Source: Phymorhynchus buccinoides (lineage: Eukaryota; Mollusca; Gastropoda; Neogastropoda; Raphitomidae). Taken from it: a stretch of 64,000 bases of DNA. Below are positions 58,824-64,000 of this stretch, in pieces (the first letter of the stretch is position 1; each line of letters begins with the position of its first letter). The stretch lies in NCBI GenBank assembly GCA_017654935.2, contig CM065710.1, positions 28,864,334-28,928,333 on the forward strand. Direction: 5' to 3'. The notes under the pieces were generated by a model that made no database searches, was not told the origin of the DNA, and saw only the letters and a list, made by a program, of their open reading frames with translations. A program made the position numbers and the translations under genes.

Positions 58824-61069
58824 CGTGTGCGTGCGCGCGTGCGTGCGTGCGTGCGCGCGCGCGTGCGTGTGTGTGTGCGCGCGCGTGCGTGCGTGCGTGC
58901 GTGCGTGTGTGTGTAAGTGCGTCTGTGTGTGACCAAATATGTTCCCCTTCATAGCGCCTAAAACATTGAACCGATCTGAACGAAACTTGGCAGAATGATT
59001 CCTTAGACCTTGCAGTTGCTGCACATCATGTAAGATTCACAGAACGACAAGGCAATCGCAATGAGAAAAAAAATTGAATATTAAAAACACATTGATTATT
59101 TAAAAGATAATGGGTGGATTTAAGCCAAAGTAAGTATGCAAAACAAGGGTTGCTTAATACTATTTTGTTGTTAAGTATCTTATTTCTAAACAATGCTACA
59201 TTAATACAGGAAATTATTAAACACAAAATATACACAATGACCATAGAGTCCAGAATTAACTCCCCTGAGTTTCATCCGTTGATCGTATTTGATGAAATTC
59301 GAGGGAGATCATTCTAAATTTACAAGTGGCATTTTCCCATTAATATTTGTGTGTGTCTGAAGGGGTAGTATAATGTGTGTGGGTGTTGCTGGTAACTGGG
59401 ACTACGTTTACATGGCGTTGCCATCTTGTTTTGTTATGTAGTATCCCCCATCTCTATGTGTCCACAAGTTAGTTTCTGTGTCCCCGTCTCTAAGTATCCG
59501 TGTCTCAGTGTGTCTCCATCTCTCTCTAAAAGTCCTCGTCTCTTATATGTGTCTTTGTCTCTATGTATTCCCGTCTCAGTGTGTCTCCATCTCTCTCTAA
59601 AAGTCGTCGTCTCTTTTAAAGTCAACTCCAGGGCACAGAAATCCTTCATCCCCAGATCCATCCACCTCCTAAACTCATGATCCTTTTAGGTTTAAATGTG
59701 TGCTCATCGTGTTAAAAGAAACTATGCATACTTATCCTTGTATGTATTCACATATAATGTGTATCTTTAAGTATGTATTATGTGTAACTTTTACTCCTAT
59801 TCATGCATGCTGGATGTCGATGTCTTTGTTATTCTGACACATGAACAAAATTTCTCCTTGGGAGATAATAAAGTGAATTTGATTTGATTTGATTTGATTT
59901 GATGTGTCTTTGTCTCTATATATCCCCGTCTCAGTGTGTCTCCATCTCTCTCTAAAAGTCCTCGTCTCTTATATGTATCTTCGTCTCTATGTATTCCCGT
60001 CTCTGTATGAAATTGGGACCAAAACATTATTATGAATTATTCGATTTGTAATGTGCGCAGTACCCGTTTTTTTGTAGTGAACCAGCTGGTTTCCAATTTT
60101 TTTTAATTTTTCAATCACAGAACCAGTCCAGCCCAGAAAAGCTGGGTGGTGGTAAATTATCCGAATTTTAATGTGTGCGATACCCGTTTTTGGAGTTCAA
60201 CAGCTGGTTTTTATTTTTTATTCAATCACAGAACCAGTCCAGCCCAGAAAAAGCTGGGTGGTGGTAAATTATCCGAATTTTAATGTGTGCGGTAACCGTT
60301 TTCTTTGTAGTTAACCAGTTGGTTTCCATGTTTTATTCCATCACAGAACCAGACCAGCCCAGAAAAAGCTGGGTGGTGGTAAATTATCCGAATTTTAATG
60401 TGTGCGGTAACCGTTTTCTTTGTAGTTAACCAGTTGGTTTCCATGTTTTATTCAATCACAGAACCAGTCCAGCCCAGAAAAAGCTGGGTGGTGGTAAATT
60501 ATCCGAATTTTAATGTGTGCGGTACCCGTTTTCTTTGTAGTTAACCAGTTGGTTTCCATGTTTTATTCAATCACAGAACCAGTCAGCCTGGAAAAACTGG
60601 GTGGTGGTAAATTATCCGAATTGTAATGTGTGCGGTACCCGTTTTTGAGTTAGTTAGCTGGTTGCTTAGACTGTATCTAATCACAGAAGCAGTCCAGCCC
60701 GGAAAAGCTGGCCGGTGGTCAGTGGAACTGCTCGGTACCTCACTGGCCCCAGTTCCAGCCCCACCTTGCCTGCAACCTGAGAGTGCAGTGCTCTGGGGCA
60801 GAGGACGAGCAGCACTGCAGGCATCACGCCTGTGACCTGGGTCCTGGAGGATTCACCATCGATGACCACCGATGCCTGGTGCTGGTCCGACCACAAGGAG
60901 TGATCAGTCACAACCTGGCCAGAAAAAAGTGCCAGAATCTGGGAGGTTACTTAGTCTCCTTGACCTCCGTTGAAGAACTTGACGCTTTGAAAAGCGTGCT
61001 GTGGCCACGCAACCGCAGGTTCAGAGTATACGTAGGGCTCGAGCGTGAGTGGAACAAGGCTAATCCTAT
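55152..61069 (+). CDS. Receptor gene B: paralogue of gene A, 5' part only
   Basis: Exons recognised are 55152/55243-56029, 57453-57826 and 60687-61069, in phases 1, 0 and 2, the same as gene A. They encode a signal peptide-like start, two CUB-like domains, an LDLa module and the first half of a C-type lectin domain. Later exons (rest of lectin, LDLa, LRR, helices) would lie beyond the window. It is on the same strand about 8.6 kb downstream of gene A, so the pair arose by tandem duplication. Odd points: the putative signal peptide frame (from 55152) is one base out of register with the exon body, and both ends of the third exon are flanked by tandem arrays made of its own splice sites. It could be a pseudogene, or the shift could be a sequence error. 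Confidence 0.7.
55243..56029 (+). CDS. Gene B exon 1 body: first CUB-like domain
   Basis: Frame from VDKQTHGSQQPRKIVLGFF to VYVSLTGG, donor GGAG|gtatgt, phase 1. Ser/Thr/Asn-rich spacer, then LDCMFSGSRRLEFAVSSNI, CLLVFCLGRWEPASKALHVH and HHQTCTFTNSIHIQEKY. Cysteine spacing and strand pattern follow gene A exon 1. Confidence 0.75.
56030..57452. other. Gene B intron 1: repeats
   Basis: 56185-56360 (TATCATTATGAAAGGAAGCG, ATAGCATCATCATC) recurs at 61361-61510. 56415-56800 is a two-unit tandem repeat of about 188 bp containing GATGGTGGGAACRATMCTGG and CGGAGGCAGTGCAACACCAG. 57390-57435 is a LINE-type tail, TAATAAAGTATTTTTGACTT with TTTGAC repeats. No coding sequence. Confidence 0.7.
57453..57826 (+). 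CDS. Gene B exon 2: second CUB-like domain
   Basis: Acceptor gtgtttttag|GGT, phase 1 in; donor CATTCA|gtgagg, phase 0 out. FVQTAGFSPESLIYRNFGKK, VILSDVHAYTDEKVTLSLYS and FRIMFTFHS align with gene A exon 2. Confidence 0.85.
57919..58036. repeat. (TATG)n microsatellite
   Basis: Uninterrupted TATG/ATGT repeat beginning about 90 bp after the gene B exon 2 donor. Confidence 0.95.
58103..58696. mobile_element. Near-identical inverted repeat, ~255-bp arms
   Basis: The left arm (from CATTCAGGAAATAACAACAA to AAGTCTCACACGCACACACT) is matched by its inverse at 58440-58696 with only about three or four mismatches. The loop (about 58360-58440) is TG/CA-rich. The right end abuts another TATG tract. No coding capacity; a foldback element or a recent inverted duplication. 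Confidence 0.88.
58691..58920. repeat. (ATGT)n, (GT)n and (GC)n compound microsatellite
   Basis: ATGT repeats to 58757, then GT and GTGC/GCGC stretches to 58915. 58930-59420 shows no gene. Confidence 0.93.
59500..60010 (+). repeat. ~74-bp minisatellite split by a LINE 3' fragment
   Basis: Units contain TCCATCTCTCTCTAAAAGTC, CGTCTCTTATATGT and GTCTCTATGTATTCCCGTCT. Two to three units lie before 59620 and two after 59900. Confidence 0.8.
59620..59902 (+). pseudogene. LINE 3' fragment (C-terminal codons, 3' UTR, TTTGA tail)
   Basis: NSRAQKSFIPRSIHLLNS ends at TGA near 59680, the usual last residues of many LINE reverse transcriptases. The 3' UTR ends AGATAATAAAGTGAATTTG with repeats of ATTTG. 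It is inserted in the surrounding minisatellite. Confidence 0.7.
60030..60686 (+). repeat. ~115-bp tandem repeat carrying copies of the gene B exon 3 acceptor
   Basis: Exon-like starts follow ATCACAG at 60121, 60232, 60347, 60462 and 60577 (spacing 110-115), then the real exon at 60687. Each unit has ATCACAG|AACCAGTCCAGCC followed by CAGAAAAGCTGGGTGGTGGT, corresponding to the true ATCACAG|AAGCAGTCCAGCC and CGGAAAAGCTGGCCGGTGGT, then diverges into AAATTATCCGAATTTTAATG. Confidence 0.9.
60687..61069 (+). CDS. Gene B exon 3: LDLa and first half of the C-type lectin domain
   Basis: Phase 0 in, phase 2 out at CCTAT|gtaagtg. GGQWNCSVPHWPQFQPHLAC to EDEQHC is the LDLa, followed by the lectin start DDHRCLVLVRPQGVISHNLA, KKCQNLGGYLVSLTSVEELD, VYVGLEREWNKANP. 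It aligns to gene A exon 3 over its whole length, including the junction position. Confidence 0.85.
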
Positions 61070-61096
61070 GTAAGTGTTGGGAATAGTCAGGCAACT
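61051..61096 (+). other. Founder unit of the 46-bp satellite at the exon 3 donor
   Basis: GGAACAAGGCTAATCCTAT|gtaagtgttgggaatag, then tcaggcaactggg, spans the exon end and the start of the intron. The satellite units at 62072-64000 read GGAATAAGGCTMATCCTATG then TAAGTGTTGGGAATAGAAAG and RCAACT. Confidence 0.88.
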
Positions 61097-62071
61097 GGGC
61101 AAAGATGCAGATGAACACCCTCCTCTCCACACTTTCTAAGTTTTTTTCCGTTATTTCAATCTTACCTTTGTATTCTGCTATTAGCCAATGCATATTTTTA
61201 ATTGTTTAAATGGATGGACATTAGTGAAATTGAGAAAACTATGGGCTCAATGGGAAGACTGAAACCACGCAGTCGAGCTTCATCCGCTTTTAACGGATGC
61301 GATTCTGAGAGTGTTGCTCTAATTTCATGACCAACACTGCAGTGTCTGTATAATTCTCAGGCCTGGTTAACCCCGTGATATCATTATGAAAGGAAGCGTA
61401 GAATACACGCAGCTCTGTCACATAGTCTCATACCGATACGGAATTCCATAGCATCATCATCATCATCATCCGCCTTATTTCCGTCAATCACAAAAAAAGT
61501 CTCAAATTCTGTGGCCTTGAATGCCCTGCTCTCATGGTGACCTCAGTTTCGATTACCAATCCAGTTTATGCCCTTGGTGCGTTCGGGTCAAAGTCATGGG
61601 GATCAGTATGTTCTGGGGAGCTGTCGTTGGATGGATGTGGTGGCGCCGTCGGAGGAGGACCTCACTCACTCTGGCTCCGCGACTAAGATATTATTGTCGT
61701 CAGTAGGGGACTTAGTAGGTGGTGTCCTGAACAGGTTCAATTGAACTCCACCGAAGTGACTCAGCAGCAGTGCAGTGTCTCCTCAGATGGTTGCTCCTGA
61801 CGGCCTAACATAGATTCGCTCCCCTTGGTCTGCTGGTTTCGGATTCTGCGACCTGAACAAGCCTGGGTGTGGCTGCGAGTTGGGACTCGGAATGAGCGGC
61901 GTGGGAGCAACGCCACTATACAGCCCAGAAATTGGGACAGCAAAAAACAACAACAAACAACGAAATATAGAAAACAATAGAGGTTTAAGTGCTCAATCTG
62001 CAGTAAGAAAGGCAAGACTAAAAAATGGAAAGAACCGAAAAATGGAGGAGGAGGTGTTGATCTTCATCTTA
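61097..62071. other. Gene B intron 3, before the satellite: dispersed repeats
   Basis: 61361-61510 repeats 56185-56360 and 61865-61950 repeats 54903-54995. No coding sequence. Confidence 0.65.
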
Positions 62072-64000
62072 AAAGGCAACTGAAATAAGGATCATCCTAT
62101 GTAAGTGTTGGGATTAGAAAGACAACTGGAATAAGGCTCATCCTATGGAAGTGCTGGGAATAGATAGACAACTGGAATAAGGCTCATCCTATGTAAGTGT
62201 TGGGAATAGAAAGACAACTGGAATAAGGCTCATCCTATGTAAGTGTTGGGAATAGATAGACAACTGGAATAAGGCTCATCCTATGTAAGTGCTGGGAATA
62301 GATAGACAACTGGAATAAGGATCATCCTATGGAAGTGCTGGGAATAGATAGACAACTGGAATAAGGCTCATCCTATGTAAGTGTTGGGAATAGATAGACA
62401 ACTGGAATAAGGCTCATCCTATGTAAGTGTTGGGAATAGAAAGACAACTGGAATAAGGCTCATCCTATGTAAGTGTTGGGAATAGAAAGACAACTGGAAT
62501 AAGGCTCATCCTATGTAAGTGTTGGGAATAGAAAGACAGCTGGAATAAGGATCATCCTATGTAAGTGTTGGGAATAGAAAGACAACTGGAATAAGTATCA
62601 TCCTATGGAAGTGTTGGGAATAGAAAGACAACTGGAATAAGGATCATCCTATGTAAGTGCTGGGAATAGAAAGACAACTGTAATTAGGATCATCCTATGG
62701 AAGTGCTGGGAATAGATAGACAACTGTAATTAGGATCATCCTATGTACGCTTTGGGAATAGAAAGGCAACTGGTATAAGGCTAATCCTATGTAAGTGCTG
62801 GGAATAGAAAAGCAACTGGAATAAGGATCATCCTATGTAAGTGCTGGGAATAGAAAGACAACTGGAATAAGGCTAATCCCATGTAAGTGTTGGGAATAGA
62901 AAGACAGCTGGAATACGGCTAATCCTATGTCAGTGTTGGGAATAGAAAGGCAACTGGAATAAGGATCATCCTATGTAAGTGTTGGGAATAGAAAGGCAAC
63001 TGGAATAAGGCTAATCCTATGTACGTTTTGGGAATAGAAAGGCAACTGGAATAAGGCTAATCCTATGTAAGTGCTGGGAATAGATAGACAACTGGAATAA
63101 GGCTAATCTTATGTAAGTGCTGGGAATAGAAAGACAACTGGAATAAGGATCATCCTATGTAAGTGTTGGGAATAGAAAGACAACTGGAATAAGGCTAATC
63201 CTATGTAAGTGTTGGGAATAGAAAGACAACTGGAATAAGGCTAATCCTATGTAAGTGTTGGGAATAGAAAGGCAACTGGAATAAGGATCATCCTATGTAA
63301 GTGTTGGGAATAGAAAGGCAACTGGAATGAGGCTAATCCTATGTACGTTTTGGGAATAGAAAGGCAACTGGAATAAGGCTAATCCTATGTAAGTGCTGGG
63401 AATAGAAAGGCAACTTGGAATAAGGCTCATCCTATGGAAGTGTTGGGAATAGATAGACAACTGGAATAAGGATCATCCTATGTAAGTGCTGGGAATAGAA
63501 AGACAACTGGAATAAGGCTCATCCTATGTAAGTGCTGGGAATAGAAAGACAACTGGAATACAGATCATCCTATGTAAGTGTTGGGAATAGAAAGACAACT
63601 GGAATAAGGCTCATCCTATGTAAGTGTTGGGAATAGAAAGACAACTGGAATAAGGCTCATCCTATGTAAGTGTTGGGAATAGAAAGACAACTGGAATAAG
63701 GCTCATCCTATGTAAGTGTTGGGAATAGAAAGACAACTGGAATAAGGCTCATCCTATGTAAGTGTTGGGAATAGAAAGACAACTGGAATAAGGCTCATCC
63801 TATGTAAGTGTTGGGAATAGAAAGACAACTGGAATAAGGCTCATCCTATGTAAGTGTTGGGAATAGAAAGACAACTGGAATAAGGCTCATCCTATGTAAG
63901 TGTTGGGAATAGAAAGACAACTGGAATACAGATCATCCTATGTAAGTGTTGGGAATAGAAAGACAACTGGAATAAGGCTCATCCTATGTAAGTGTTGGGA
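62072..64000 (+). repeat. 46-bp satellite array of 5' splice-site units, about 42 copies, open at window end
   Basis: Period 46 bp. Each unit has CTGGAATAAGGCTMATCC, TATGTAAGTGTTGGGAATAG and AAAGRCAA. Most units keep TATGTAAGTG intact; I count about nine with a changed donor (five TATGGAAGTG, three with GTACG, one GTCAGTG). A variant with TATGTACGTTTTGGG recurs 321 bp apart (63022 and 63343), suggesting a seven-unit higher-order repeat. The last ~10 units are almost identical. The array continues past the window. Confidence 0.97.

Noticed and set aside
62072..64000. CRISPR-like array of direct repeats
   Set aside because: Units are contiguous 46-bp repeats with no unique spacers and no cas genes, in a eukaryotic spliced-gene setting. 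It is a satellite derived from an exon donor.

Overview
The window is eukaryotic nuclear DNA, most likely from a gastropod mollusc. The reasons are spliced genes with GT-AG introns, long SSR tracts, tRNA-derived SINEs with a V-SINE-like central domain, CR1-type LINE relics, many short TIR elements, and two large receptor genes of the GRL101-like type (CUB-like, LDLa, C-type lectin, LRR, seven-helix), a family first described in the snail Lymnaea. The species is not determined by anything I can see. There is no prokaryotic organisation. Layout: 1-12.3 kb is repeats only (SINEs, TIR elements nested in one another, a 58/60-bp minisatellite, poly-G and CT tracts). 12.38-20.1 kb is a small nuclear gene for cytochrome c oxidase subunit 7C (COX7C), with two coding exons and a 3' UTR exon; its introns hold a piggyBac-like remnant, a LINE ORF1 piece, SINEs and TTAA-flanked elements. 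20.1-30.2 kb is repeats: two CR1-like LINE copies (one carrying a nested insertion with a 15-bp target duplication), a near-perfect palindromic element and a 1-kb foldback element. 30.47-46.52 kb is receptor gene A, a complete five-exon model of 1328 codons whose intron phases all agree. Its first intron holds a complete-ended, antisense Ty3/gypsy element with 152-bp LTRs and a 5-bp target duplication. 46.5-54.9 kb is repeats, much of it AT-rich. 55.15-61.07 kb is the start of receptor gene B, a same-strand paralogue with the same exon order and phases (1, 0, 2); it runs off the window. The genes: COX7C is a housekeeping inner-membrane respiratory subunit. Genes A and B would be plasma-membrane receptors with a very large extracellular ligand-binding part; gene A has a full 7-helix C-terminus, while gene B has only its extracellular start here and shows an apparent frameshift between signal peptide and body. 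The two are a tandem duplicate pair, and I see no functional link to COX7C. The most unusual feature is the behaviour of splice junctions. The LDLa/lectin exon of gene B (60687-61069) is bracketed by two tandem arrays, each derived from its own splice site: about five ~115-bp units upstream copying the acceptor plus the first ~33 exon bases, and about 42 units of 46 bp downstream copying the last exon bases plus the donor CCTAT|gtaagtg. COX7C independently shows a 110-bp tandem duplication of its exon 2 acceptor and most of that exon. These give decoy splice sites in bulk and are the main thing to check.
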